Source of the DNA: Pelagicoccus albus
GTDB lineage: Bacteria; Verrucomicrobiota; Verrucomicrobiia; Opitutales; Opitutaceae
Direction: 5' to 3'
Assembly: GCF_014230145.1 (NCBI RefSeq)
Contig: NZ_JACHVC010000012.1
Coordinates: 377,001-441,000 of the forward strand
Length of the DNA: 64,000 bases
Each line of letters opens with the position of its first letter. The first letter of the stretch is position 1. Positions 45,417 to 54,603 of the stretch are shown here, piece by piece. Below the pieces are notes generated by a model that worked only from the letters and a program-made list of their open reading frames with translations, was not told the origin of the DNA and did not search any database. The translations under genes and the position numbers were made by a program.

Positions 45417-46394
45417 ATGACTCCAACTGCATCTCAAAAGCCAAGCGCCCTTCCATCTCGCAACCATTCCACCCCCGCCAGAATGGCCCGTTCTCGGTTA
45501 ACGATTCTTAGCTGCTTTGCGGCCCTGCTCCTCTTGCAAGTCGCCTGCACTCCCATGTTTGTAAGCGACTTTGAGAACGACCCCGTTGGCTCTGGCCCTC
45601 TCTACGATGTCCCTGGTTCACCAGTGGGTGATACGATTACCGGCAACGATGGTTCGGGCGACATCATCGCTCACGCCTGGCAACCCATCGAAGGCCTACA
45701 GTCCCTTAAGCTCTTCGGACCTGTTATCGACAACCAAAGTCCCTTCGTATACTTCAACACCACCGTTAACACCGACCAGAGTCGCCCCATGTACTTCATC
45801 TGGAAAGGTCGCATAGATGACGGGGTGACCGTTAACGCCAACGTGATGGCCATCGATGAGGCTCTCCTCCGTCTTCAATTCTATAACGGTTCCGTATACG
45901 TCAACAGCCTTAAGAAAGGCTCTTACACCACCGGCACCGTCCACACCGTATTCATCTCATTGTCGCCAGACTCCGACACCTACAGCGTCTCCATGTTCGG
46001 TGGAGCAGATCTCGGAGGTCCTGTTACCGGATCGCTCGAGAACCCCGACGAATTCCCCCATCCCCATCTTTCCCTCATGCTCGAGCTGTTGGAAGCAGAC
46101 TACTTCGACACCTATACAGTGGATTCAGTTAATATCTCCCGGCTCAACAGCCCCAAAGCTCAAAGTAGAAGCATCTCCAAATATCGGATACCTAAAGAAT
46201 TCAGAGAAATCACATCTCAAATCATAGCAGAAACCCTCCGTTACCCAAACGGCGAGGAACGAGTCATAGAAGCAGTGCGAGCCCTAGACGATTGGGACGA
46301 CGAATCACTAAGACGAATGCTCAAAGAAGCCACCCGCAACGGCACCCTAAGCCCAGAAGAAGCCGCATGGCTTGAAGAGATTTTAAGGTTATAA
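45417..46394 (+). CDS. Exported, possibly lipidated hypothetical protein
   Basis: A 325-residue protein. After a polar N-terminus of about 20 residues comes a signal helix (RLTILSCFAALLLLQVAC) with a Cys that may be lipidated, although Gln at -3 is unusual for a lipobox. The middle is beta-rich (SDFENDPVGSGP onwards) and resembles a jelly-roll or LamG-like domain. The C-terminal 70 residues are helical and charged (ERVIEAVRALDDWDDESLRR). AAAGGA precedes the ATG by eight bases. I do not recognise a family. It lies downstream of the R-M island in its own unit. Confidence 0.65.
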   Translation: MTPTASQKPSALPSRNHSTPARMARSRLTILSCFAALLLLQVACTPMFVSDFENDPVGSGPLYDVPGSPVGDTITGNDGSGDIIAHAWQPIEGLQSLKLFGPVIDNQSPFVYFNTTVNTDQSRPMYFIWKGRIDDGVTVNANVMAIDEALLRLQFYNGSVYVNSLKKGSYTTGTVHTVFISLSPDSDTYSVSMFGGADLGGPVTGSLENPDEFPHPHLSLMLELLEADYFDTYTVDSVNISRLNSPKAQSRSISKYRIPKEFREITSQIIAETLRYPNGEERVIEAVRALDDWDDESLRRMLKEATRNGTLSPEEAAWLEEILRL

Positions 46395-46719
46395 GCTGGG
46401 CCGTGCTCATGCTCGGGCAGAGAGTTTTCAGGACGGTGCAGACCGCCATTTATTCCTAGGCTTGTCCGCCTTCTTAGGTTCATTCCCAGAATCATTCCTT
46501 ATAATCACCTGTTTCCCAGCTCTCAGCCCCACCCTCTACCCACAGCTCACACACAACACCCCGCTTCCTCGGCGAGAAAGCGAGATGTGTAACTAAAATA
46601 CCGATACTTTTTAGGTCGCGATAGCGCTTTCGGGGAAATAGAGAGACTATTACTAGCAGGCCTCAAATACGAATCCGCTGTACAATCGATAAAACTCGTT
46701 TCCACCAAATCTCTGAACA
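46395..46719. other. Intergenic region, convergent genes
   Basis: 325 bases between convergent genes. No gene, clear terminator or repeat was recognised; a reverse frame at 46547-46804 overlaps the next gene's end and looks random. Confidence 0.4.
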
Positions 46720-48240
46720 CTAATCCCGATAGGGGAAGGTGCTTCCGAGCGTGGAATGAAGATAGACCGTGCCCGTCGCATTCGGGATCAAGTTCCGGAA
46801 CCAAAACTCATCAACAATCCCAGTTCGGTTCCAGAGCAACAACGTCCACCAGCCTGAGTCAGGCAGATCGGAGGTGGGCAAGGATTCGCCAAAAAGGTCG
46901 AAAAGCTTCGGGTAGCTTCTAGCTCCTTGCACTCTGGAGGCGTACAAATGCAAGTCCCCGTTGCTAACTTCAATGTTTAGATTTTCTCGACCTGCTAGAA
47001 TATCCGAAGGGAAACCGCCGATGTCATCATAAAGAATATGCATCCGTCCGGAGGATACATTTATCCTTTCGATAGCAGCGTTGTATAAAACGACGTCTGC
47101 ATCCCCTTCGACCCTCAACTCTTCACAGGTAACTCCATTGAGATAGGTCTTGCCGCCCCGCGCTATCAACGTACGGATACTTCCGCCCCTCAGAATCGCT
47201 ATAGCATCTCCGTCAACCTGCAGGGTCCCGAGGTCGCCTCCTTCCATAGTATACTCAGACTCACCGTTTGCAAGGAGCGTATCAAAGCTCCCCGAATGCA
47301 GAGTCAGCATGCCGTCTTGGTAAACGTATGCGTTTCGTGAAACTTGGTCGTTATTCCCCTGGGGTTGCTCCGTGGGTAATAGATTTAGCGAGACGACACT
47401 AGAGCCTTTCACATCGACCAAGGTTTCACTGGTTCCGTAGATCCAGCCTCCGTCCATCGTCACTTGGCTGGAACCATTTGTGGTCAAACTTCTGACGGAA
47501 CCTGCGTCGATAGTTGTTATGCTATCGTCGCCAGTTGTTAAGTCCCCGACTCGACCGCTTATAACTCCGTTGCTCTCGCCATAGGAATACACATTCGACT
47601 CTCCCTCGCTTTGAATCTCGAACCTGCTTTCGCCTTGGCTGAATAAAACGGGGAAGCTGCCATTGGACACTAGAAGCTGGCTATTTTCCAGAAGCACAAT
47701 GCCCCCGCCGATATCACAAAAGCCCATGTTCAAGATACTATCACCATTCATGGTTACCCATTCGCCTATTCGGCCATCCCTCAACTCGACCATCGCTTCA
47801 CCGTAAGCCGTCAAAGATGACTCAACAGTAGCTCCAGCAAGCAGCAAAGTGCTCATACCTTGGGCGAAGACTTCTTCTATCTCTCCGCCACGCAGCTCCA
47901 GCAGGCTCTCGTCTAGCGATTGAGCAAGCACTCTGACATCGCCGCTTCGCATGATTAAATTGCTTTCGTCTCGAGAAATAAGGTTCCTAGGGACAATGTT
48001 ATCTGCGATCAGGACAGAACTATCTTCTGAAGCGACCAAGTTGGTACGCAGCCGTGCAAGAGAAACGCTCGTGACGGTATCTCCCCGCGAAACATAACGC
48101 GTAAACCCAGGTCTGCCTGGATTCGGCACACCGGGAAAAGGGAGCTCGAACTGGGCGAACGCAGAGGTGAGCAAGGAACTGGTAGCGAATAGAAAAACGG
48201 TAGCGAACCGGAACAAGGACAAGTTGGTTGGATAGATCAT
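46720..48240 (-). CDS. Secreted beta-helix-like hypothetical protein
   Basis: A 506-residue protein with a signal peptide (FATVFLFATSSLLTSAFAQ). The mature chain consists of short strand-turn units of 18-22 residues with recurring G-x-(I/V) and D-(G/S) turns, for example RSGDVRVLAQSLDESLLELR, GRIGEWVTMNGDSILNMG and MEGGDLGTLQVDGDAIAILR. This looks like a parallel right-handed beta-helix such as those of autotransporter passengers and adhesins. No membrane anchor or translocator domain is seen at its C-terminus. The function is unknown; surface exposure is likely. It shows no operon partner. Confidence 0.65.
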   Translation of the reverse strand: MIYPTNLSLFRFATVFLFATSSLLTSAFAQFELPFPGVPNPGRPGFTRYVSRGDTVTSVSLARLRTNLVASEDSSVLIADNIVPRNLISRDESNLIMRSGDVRVLAQSLDESLLELRGGEIEEVFAQGMSTLLLAGATVESSLTAYGEAMVELRDGRIGEWVTMNGDSILNMGFCDIGGGIVLLENSQLLVSNGSFPVLFSQGESRFEIQSEGESNVYSYGESNGVISGRVGDLTTGDDSITTIDAGSVRSLTTNGSSQVTMDGGWIYGTSETLVDVKGSSVVSLNLLPTEQPQGNNDQVSRNAYVYQDGMLTLHSGSFDTLLANGESEYTMEGGDLGTLQVDGDAIAILRGGSIRTLIARGGKTYLNGVTCEELRVEGDADVVLYNAAIERINVSSGRMHILYDDIGGFPSDILAGRENLNIEVSNGDLHLYASRVQGARSYPKLFDLFGESLPTSDLPDSGWWTLLLWNRTGIVDEFWFRNLIPNATGTVYLHSTLGSTFPYRD

Positions 48241-48645
48241 ACAAGCGAGTGGTTGGGTGTTTAGCTCGGACTGAAATCACGGCATCGTTTCCAAATCCCG
48301 CGATTACGTAACAGCCCTAATAAGGCTAAGTATTTTAACTTATACCCATAAAATAACAAGGCGATTCCTCTGGGGCTAATATACAGACGAGAGTTAGCTG
48401 GCTTTCGGATAAGACGCCAAGACCCTGAAAACCAGGAATCGATTCACCCCCCCCCGGGCATAACCACTTGCCGCTCTCGAAGATCGGAAGAGTAGAGGCA
48501 GCATATATCCGATAATCTGATACAGGCTACACTCGGAGGGACTCCTACTGCTTCACATCCCTTGCAAGCTCACGGACGATACCTCGCAACCCGTCGGCAG
48601 GGTACCGTCATAAATTCGACAGAACGTTAGCAGAACGCCACTTCC
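48241..48645. other. Intergenic region with homopolymer and odd motifs
   Basis: 405 bases without a gene. It has a run of nine C (48447-48455), a 12-base string at 48481-48492 equal to the start of a common sequencing adapter, and GATAATCTGATA (48511-48522), which is also present upstream of the pnt operon. No structure that unites them was seen. Confidence 0.4.
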
Positions 48646-49308
48646 CTAGTCAGTCGCTAGGCGCAAAAACAGAGCCCCCGCTTCAGGAGAAGAAATACTA
48701 AAGGGGCTTTCAGAGGCGGCGACTTCCCATGCAGCAAGATCATCGCTTCGCTGAAGGGTCCACTCGCTCGACCAGACAAACTTCACGGAGTCAGGCTCGT
48801 TCACCTTACTCACCATGATGACATCTTCCTGCAATGCCACCTGCAGTGTCAGCAATGACTGGGAATTGTAAGAAAGGGCAGCCACGTCGACTCGTATTTC
48901 TTCTTCGGATACAGAAATTTCTTCGCTAGTAACGGCAAGTGTCGAGTTTTCCTCATCAACGGAAACGCTCAGGATGGGCGGTAAGTCATCCTGATAATCA
49001 CTGATTACATATCCATTGAAGTCGCCGGGCGCGAATTCTCCGTCGCCGAGTTTCGAGAAATCGAAAGTGATAGTGGAATCCGATAGATCCACTGCAACTG
49101 GGATAGCAAAAAGGTCTCCCTCTTCTCCCACGAGTTCAGGATATTCTACGGCGGATCCCACCAAGGCAGTTCCTTGGTCCGCATCGAAGGTGGTCTCACC
49201 TTCTTGAATCGTCAGAATCCTCAGATGCAGGCTGCTGTTCGCAAGGCCGGCAAAGGAGTAGATTGGAAAAACGAAGGGCAACAACGAGAGTAGGATTGGA
49301 TATTTCAT
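48646..49308 (-). CDS. Small secreted protein with S-x-D-L-x-x-W module
   Basis: A 220-residue protein with a signal peptide (ILLSLLPFVFPIYSFAG). A beta-rich domain follows (VEYPELVGEEGDLFAIPVAV and further strands). The C-terminal piece TLQRSDDLAAWEVAASESPF ... ALFLRLATD carries the short S-x-D-L-x-x-W ... F-x-R module seen in several exported proteins of this window. I do not know a family for the main domain, which recalls cohesin-like sandwiches. Function unknown, extracellular or envelope. Confidence 0.6.
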   Translation of the reverse strand: MKYPILLSLLPFVFPIYSFAGLANSSLHLRILTIQEGETTFDADQGTALVGSAVEYPELVGEEGDLFAIPVAVDLSDSTITFDFSKLGDGEFAPGDFNGYVISDYQDDLPPILSVSVDEENSTLAVTSEEISVSEEEIRVDVAALSYNSQSLLTLQVALQEDVIMVSKVNEPDSVKFVWSSEWTLQRSDDLAAWEVAASESPFSISSPEAGALFLRLATD

Positions 49309-49626
49309 AGAGCTGGATTATGAAATTTCTGTCAAAAGACGCCATCTACATCAAGACAGAAGACGGGACCAAAGCTCTCGAAAAGAGACTTCACGCATTA
49401 GACATTTAATTGCCAGGCCTGCTCACATGGATCTTTTAGCAATTAATCCGTTTATGATTCTCGGGTATATAAAACGAGCAATCGCAGCGGACTGCTCGAT
49501 CAAGATTCAGAGGCCTCAAGGGGGGGCACACTGCGATAGAAAGTTCCAACGCGTGGGGAAAGCATAGGGATTTAGTTCTAGCTCCAATTAGGGCCCTGCA
49601 TAGCGTCACCACGGATCGAGAAAATA
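49309..49626. other. Divergent intergenic region
   Basis: 318 bases between divergently transcribed genes, so it should contain both promoters. I could not pick out convincing -35/-10 pairs, and no repeats were seen. Confidence 0.4.
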
Positions 49627-50445
49627 TTGAACCGGGCCGTGGCAGCTTCAAAGCTCGGCCTCGTGAATCCCCTACCCAAAAAATTCCTTATCCTAGCCTT
49701 TATCCCGTTTCTGCTCAGCCGTGTCGGAGCTGATGATTTCGAAAAGATCATCATCCCTGATTTCGAAATCGTCGGAAGCCAATTAATGCCGATTCTCAAC
49801 GCTTCCTTCGACCAAAAATCGGCATTAGCGTTCAGATGCGAGGATGCCATGAAGGAAGGCTTTACTGAAGCGATCGCGGCAGCGAAATACGGTGCCTTCA
49901 TTTACTATAATCGAGCCATTCAAGTTTCACACGCCAATGGTGGTGGCGGTTTTCTAGGAGACTTCGTGGATAAGGCTCACGCGAAACTAGGTTCCCAGAT
50001 TCGCGGCTATGCGATCCCCATCCGCGATTCCAAGGACATGCGAAGCCCTATGTCCGCCAACAACGTGCTCAACACCTACTTCCAAACCATAAAGGAAAAC
50101 AAAGGCTATGACATCGTCTTTATCGTCGAGTACTCGCTCCGCAAAACGATCGAGAAAACAGAACTGTTCAAAAACAAACAGGCCCACTTCGCATTCGTCC
50201 CGCATCATTACGATGGGCTCACGCTAGCCCGCCAAAGCAAGTTCTATGAAAAGTTCGGATCTGCCTATAATCCCAGCATCGCCATGCCCATCGACTTGCG
50301 ACACTCGGACTATCAGGGCGCCGGCGTTCTAGCCGAATACAGTTCGGCGATTTCCGATCACCCGAAGCTGGTGCTTTTCACCAATTCTCAAACTTCGTTC
50401 AACGCTCTCGCCGACTACATAGCCTTACAAAACGCGGGAGGCTAA
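49627..50445 (+). CDS. Secreted hypothetical protein
   Basis: A 272-residue protein with an N-terminal signal (KKFLILAFIPFLLSRVGA). The mature part is mixed alpha/beta with DIVFIVEYSLRKTIEKTELF and HFAFVPHHYDGLTLARQSKF; I do not recognise a family. The frame opens with TTG. A GTG at 49663 gives a tighter signal peptide and is a fair alternative; neither has a good ribosome site. It is transcribed alone toward a hairpin terminator at 50557. Confidence 0.6.
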   Translation: MNRAVAASKLGLVNPLPKKFLILAFIPFLLSRVGADDFEKIIIPDFEIVGSQLMPILNASFDQKSALAFRCEDAMKEGFTEAIAAAKYGAFIYYNRAIQVSHANGGGGFLGDFVDKAHAKLGSQIRGYAIPIRDSKDMRSPMSANNVLNTYFQTIKENKGYDIVFIVEYSLRKTIEKTELFKNKQAHFAFVPHHYDGLTLARQSKFYEKFGSAYNPSIAMPIDLRHSDYQGAGVLAEYSSAISDHPKLVLFTNSQTSFNALADYIALQNAGG

Positions 50446-50550
50446 GTCACATCGAAAACCTATCGTATTTACCGACAGGATACACAGCAGAACACTTTAG
50501 AATCTTTTCAAAACCACAAGAACGGGCCCTTCCGTGTGGCACACTATATA

Positions 50551-51102
50551 TCACTTAACGATCTCATAGGATACCCTTATCCTACTTTGGTCGTGAGATC
50601 GTTTTTGCGAGCGGATAAACACGTTCGGATCCTTGGGCAGCATAGCATTCGTTAGGTATCCAGATATTTCCGACTGATGGCTGCAAACGAATTCAAATAC
50701 ATGCAACCCGCTTTCCGAAGTGACATCGCAGCTAGCCTTCACGACGATCGCCCCTCCTCCCTCAACCAATACATCGCGACCCCAGATCTGACTTTCAACG
50801 AACTTGAAACTGAGGCCAACGCCATCGAGCGTAAGTAAACTGTCGTCGAGAAGGGATTGAGCATATCCGCGCTCCTCCTCCTCTGAAATATCGCCACTGC
50901 CATCGCGATCTATCAACGCCTCGAACTGATCATAGACCTCGACTCCGGGTACGACTCGGTAAGTAGCGAGAATCCGGCCCTCCTCAAAACGCAACTTCAC
51001 GGAGACCAAGCATTCGTCCAAGCGGTGGGCCAAGGCACTCGCGACAAGGCCAACGATCGCTAATAAGCAGAAAAAACTTCGAATGAACCTACTATGTCCC
51101 AT
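50551..51102 (-). CDS. Secreted EF-hand protein, partner of the DUF3500 gene
   Basis: A 183-residue protein with a signal peptide (SFFCLLAIVGLVASALA). The mature N-terminus HRLDECLVSVKLRFEEGRIL is followed by an EF-hand loop DRDGSGDISEEE, which should bind calcium, and beta strands to the end. The N-terminal pattern recalls the soluble part found before HupE-like domains, but no membrane domain follows here. The ATG at 51102 is one base after the stop of the DUF3500 gene and has GGAGGG eight bases before it, so the pair is coupled. The last bases of the gene form part of a terminator hairpin. Confidence 0.7.
   Translation of the reverse strand: MGHSRFIRSFFCLLAIVGLVASALAHRLDECLVSVKLRFEEGRILATYRVVPGVEVYDQFEALIDRDGSGDISEEEERGYAQSLLDDSLLTLDGVGLSFKFVESQIWGRDVLVEGGGAIVVKASCDVTSESGLHVFEFVCSHQSEISGYLTNAMLPKDPNVFIRSQKRSHDQSRIRVSYEIVK
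50557..50606 (+). terminator. Hairpin terminator overlapping the end of a convergent gene
   Basis: AACGATCTCA (50557-50566) pairs with TGAGATCGTT (50594-50603), and inside it TAGGATA (50567-50573) pairs with TATCCTA (50578-50584) around CCCT; a T run covers 50602-50606. It would stop the plus-strand gene ending at 50445, yet lies within the last codons of the minus-strand gene. Confidence 0.7.
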
Positions 51103-51103
51103 C

Positions 51104-52318
51104 TTAGAGTCCCTCCCCGTATTCATTTGTTGGATCTCGATAAATCGAGTGATAGTGCCCCAAACCACCCCCGCCTCCCATCGTCTGCGGAGACATTTCG
51201 ATGAAGACAGTCGGACCGTGGATCCTAAAATAAGCGGCGCTCGAAGCCGACACCGGACCGCTCCAAGCAAAATATGTGGAGTCGAGATTTTCCCTAACTT
51301 CCGCTAGGCGATTTTCAGCAGCTTCGGAATGCAAAATACGAATCCACTCTCCGGCAAGATCCACAAGGGCCTCCTTTTGCTCATCCGAAAACGTAGATAC
51401 TTGCACGCCTTCGTATGCGATCATCTGCCCATCCTCCCCAGGCCCGAGGACCAAGTCGATAAAGCTGGATCCGATCGTTGCTGCCGACTGCTGTGAAGCA
51501 CTGAGCGATTGCATCAAGGCAAGTCCCTTGTCCACCTCATCGCCCATCGGACGAATCGTTTCTCCGTCTAGCGTGTAGCTCGAAGGCTGAGTAGCCGTCA
51601 AGGAAGGCGTCAGTGAGCCATCCGCTCCTTTGATAAATACATTAATTGCGAGGTGATGACCTCCGAATTGAAGCATCCAGATATCTTCTGCCGAAGGCGT
51701 GCCGAGAAATGCGATGTAGTATTGATGGTCGCCGTATTGCGAATTCGAGCCAGAGGACAGCTCATTATCCCCATTGACTATGTTCAAAGTCTTCTCGTAG
51801 CCCTCTTCGCTAAGGACCACAGAGAGCAAATTCCACATCGCTTGGAGTTGGGCGTCTGACATATCTCCGGTCCGTAGGCCGTCTCTAGGAACAATCCCGA
51901 TTGGAAAATTTGACCAACGGGTCTTCTGAGTATCATCGTCCCAGTCAAACAAAAGGGTGCTCTGCTCCGAGCTGCTGAGCAAATTCAAGAACGCTTCTAC
52001 CGCATCCATGATATCCGTCGCTTTCTGGCTCGATTCATCCGTGAAAGTGTAGGCTCGATAGAAGCGCTTATCCCCGAGGTAGCCACTATCGTCGGTAAAG
52101 ATGCTCGGCTGATCCCCTAGAGTGATGGTCGATAAGGCCGTCCAAGACCCATCGCTCAGATCGTCCGAACCTTCCAGGACAACATTCTCTCCCTCCTCTC
52201 CACTTACGGTCACCACATGGGGGGAACCCGGCGCAATACTGAGGGCAGGAGCTGAAATGAGCTCCCTCGGCAGGGCAACTGCCAGGACAGCCGCCAAGTT
52301 TAAAACGATACGATGCAT
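51104..52318 (-). CDS. DUF3500 secreted protein
   Basis: A 404-residue protein with a signal peptide (HRIVLNLAAVLAVALPRELI). A short N-terminal module follows (VLEGSDDLSDGSWTAL ... KRFYRAYTF), then a DUF3500 domain with RWSNFPIGIVPRDGLRTGDM, MWNLLSVVLSEEGYEKTLNI and the His-rich strand MLQFGGHHLAINVFI. Function of DUF3500 is unknown; the conserved His and acidic residues could hold a metal. The start at 52318 gives the best signal peptide, without a clear ribosome site. It is followed by the EF-hand gene after one base. Confidence 0.8.
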   Translation of the reverse strand: MHRIVLNLAAVLAVALPRELISAPALSIAPGSPHVVTVSGEEGENVVLEGSDDLSDGSWTALSTITLGDQPSIFTDDSGYLGDKRFYRAYTFTDESSQKATDIMDAVEAFLNLLSSSEQSTLLFDWDDDTQKTRWSNFPIGIVPRDGLRTGDMSDAQLQAMWNLLSVVLSEEGYEKTLNIVNGDNELSSGSNSQYGDHQYYIAFLGTPSAEDIWMLQFGGHHLAINVFIKGADGSLTPSLTATQPSSYTLDGETIRPMGDEVDKGLALMQSLSASQQSAATIGSSFIDLVLGPGEDGQMIAYEGVQVSTFSDEQKEALVDLAGEWIRILHSEAAENRLAEVRENLDSTYFAWSGPVSASSAAYFRIHGPTVFIEMSPQTMGGGGGLGHYHSIYRDPTNEYGEGL

Positions 52319-52677
52319 AAGTTGAATAGGTCGAATTAGGCATGTTAATTGCGACACTCCGGGTTACGCATTTTCAAGCTGATTCGGTTTCCCAAGAATC
52401 CTAATTTTAGAACATCTTGTGACGAATCTAGCTCCTTTTGGGATGAAACCACCTCGAACTTGCCTGGATCTAGCCGAAAAGGGGCGTAGTCGAGATGGAA
52501 AACCTAAGAGACGGGCTTCAGTACGCGCCTATTTAGAGGTACGAGCGTCCTCGTCCACCATGGAACGAGTTAGGGTACATTTTGAACTATCCAAAGGAGC
52601 TCGCAGTCATTCGGAACGAGCCTAAACGGGGTTTCCGAATACTCCGGCGACCGATAGGCATCAGGAGATGCGCGGAG
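52319..52677. other. Intergenic region
   Basis: 359 bases between genes on the same strand. Small frames on both strands show no convincing start or composition. I see no recognisable element. Confidence 0.4.
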
Positions 52678-54603
52678 CTATTCCACGCTTCCAGGAGCGA
52701 CTTCCACTCTGAAATAGGCGTTTTCAGAATTCGCAACAGGCTCCGCATGGTACAGCGTTTCCACCTCATTGGTCTCGTCGACAAAGAGGAAACCGGGAGT
52801 ATCCCATTGCGAAAGATCGGAGCTGAAAGCCCCGCCTACGTCGGGGGATTCTGTGGCATGGGGAACCGAAAACTGGAAGTGCACTTTCTCGTCCACCAAA
52901 CGAGCCTGCATCGATGGCTCCGCTGATTCCAAGTCGTTGCCAGTATTCAGAGCTTTGCGACGCATTAGCCAGTCGCGAGCGGCGAGATATTTCGGAGCTT
53001 CCTCACTCGGCTGACGCCAGTCGGTTTTCAGCCCAAAGGCTTCTTCTTCATTCGGATAAAAGTAGGCCGAGTAGAAAACCATGGTACGACCACCCCACTC
53101 GTCCCATGAACGGAGAAAGTAATCGTAGGTGTGGCGGACCCCCTCATGCTGGTTTATCGGACTGATCCAGCGACCTAGATAGGCCAATCGGCCGGACTCA
53201 TCCTCAAAGGTATGCAGGTGTTGCCCACCTTCGTAAGCCACAATTGGCTTACCGTAGGTTTCGGCAACTTGCCGATTTTCCTCGTTCTGAAGGCCAGCAA
53301 TATACTGTTGCTCGAAATTGAAATCCACCAACTGTTTCAGGGCCACAAAGGCTTGGGCCCAGACGCGATCCCGTGGATCGAGAGCAGTCGGATCTTGTCC
53401 CTCCAGCACCGGCCGAAGCGGATCCTCGTGATCGTCGGGCTCCGGTATCGCGAAGTAGGGAGCGATACTAAAAACGTCGACCAAATCCATCGACCCGATA
53501 CGTTCAATTTCCTGCGCTCCGGCGGCGAGCGGATAAGCGAAACCGTTCTGCCCCGAAAACACAGTCACGAGCTGATCGCGTTGTCCTGACGCACTGAATA
53601 CACTATCAAACACAGTAAAAAGTTCGGCCGCCTTTCTTCCGTGCAAAATAAACAAATCGATTTGCTCTTCTTCTGGAAGCGGCTCGTTGAGCGTGAGGCT
53701 TTCTTGGTAGAGGTCTTGGTGAACGGGGAACCAGCTATTGAAAATCTCGTTCGAATATTCGACCCAGAGCCGATTCCCTTCGTCAAGCCCATCCCGAAAG
53801 AGCTGAGCCATCTGGGTACGATAGCTTTCTGAAGTAAGGTGCGGGACACAAACCCAGAGGTCCACCTCCGCTTGGTTGGCGAGCTCAATCATCGCTTCAT
53901 AGGCAACTCCGTTCGTCTCGCCTAAGGCAATATCGTTCCCAAACGTGTACTCGCTTGGCGAACGGCGATCCGACCATTCCACAATCTCACGGCTCGAATC
54001 CACATTGACTCCCACTCCCCAACAAAACCGCAGCAATCCAAATTCGCGAACGTAGTCGACGAAGTGGTTTGTCCAAGTTCCCGAGCTCTCGTCATACCCT
54101 GGCAAATACAGCCGAACATTTCGAATCGGGTCTTCAGGATCTGTTTCTCGAATAGCAAGGGTCACGGAATCTTGAGCCGCAGTGGCGGGGAAGGTGAGTT
54201 CCTGGCGTTTGGTCGAAGATCGATCGTAATAATATTCTCCACCGATGTAAGATAGCTGCAGGACGCCACTACCCTCCCATACCAAGGTGTAACTCTGATC
54301 CAGACCGGTTGGTATGTGCGAATTTTCGCCAAACACTAAAGAGAAGGCCATTTGCTCTTCAGCCAAGGAGGTGGGATAATTGTTTTCGTCTAGGGTAAGC
54401 TCTTGCCCATCGCTGGCGTACCACTCGCTTGCGGTCTGCAGGGCGTTTGTAAAAGGCAAGGAAGTGGAGATATGGGAGAAGTCCGCCCAGTGAGCGTTAA
54501 TCCCGCCGATTGGGAGACTGTCGGGATCGACCGCCTTCACGGACGAGACAAGGCAAAACAAGGCGGCTAAAATCGTTTTGTGCAAAGGGCGAAAAGAATG
54601 CAT
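52678..54603 (-). CDS. Secreted GH-A-clan-like glycoside hydrolase candidate
   Basis: A 641-residue protein with a signal peptide (TILAALFCLVSSVKA). A beta-rich N-terminal part runs to about residue 175, followed by a probable TIM barrel. WVEYSNEIFNSW (Glu286) and IVAYEGGQHLH (Glu458) resemble the acid/base on strand 4 and nucleophile on strand 7 of clan GH-A enzymes. The C-terminal S-x-D-L-x-x-W ... F-R module lies at 594-632. It may act on an external polysaccharide, but the family and substrate are not certain. It reads as a single-gene unit. Confidence 0.65.
   Translation of the reverse strand: MHSFRPLHKTILAALFCLVSSVKAVDPDSLPIGGINAHWADFSHISTSLPFTNALQTASEWYASDGQELTLDENNYPTSLAEEQMAFSLVFGENSHIPTGLDQSYTLVWEGSGVLQLSYIGGEYYYDRSSTKRQELTFPATAAQDSVTLAIRETDPEDPIRNVRLYLPGYDESSGTWTNHFVDYVREFGLLRFCWGVGVNVDSSREIVEWSDRRSPSEYTFGNDIALGETNGVAYEAMIELANQAEVDLWVCVPHLTSESYRTQMAQLFRDGLDEGNRLWVEYSNEIFNSWFPVHQDLYQESLTLNEPLPEEEQIDLFILHGRKAAELFTVFDSVFSASGQRDQLVTVFSGQNGFAYPLAAGAQEIERIGSMDLVDVFSIAPYFAIPEPDDHEDPLRPVLEGQDPTALDPRDRVWAQAFVALKQLVDFNFEQQYIAGLQNEENRQVAETYGKPIVAYEGGQHLHTFEDESGRLAYLGRWISPINQHEGVRHTYDYFLRSWDEWGGRTMVFYSAYFYPNEEEAFGLKTDWRQPSEEAPKYLAARDWLMRRKALNTGNDLESAEPSMQARLVDEKVHFQFSVPHATESPDVGGAFSSDLSQWDTPGFLFVDETNEVETLYHAEPVANSENAYFRVEVAPGSVE

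Noticed and set aside
46547-46804. 85-codon reverse frame near the end of the beta-helix-like gene
   Set aside because: Overlaps the 3' end of a better gene in another frame and has no start signal.
48481-48492. A 12-base match to a common Illumina adapter start, close to a run of nine C
   Set aside because: The match ends after 12 bases, where the true adapter would continue differently, so chance is more likely than an assembly artefact. Reads across the spot would settle it.
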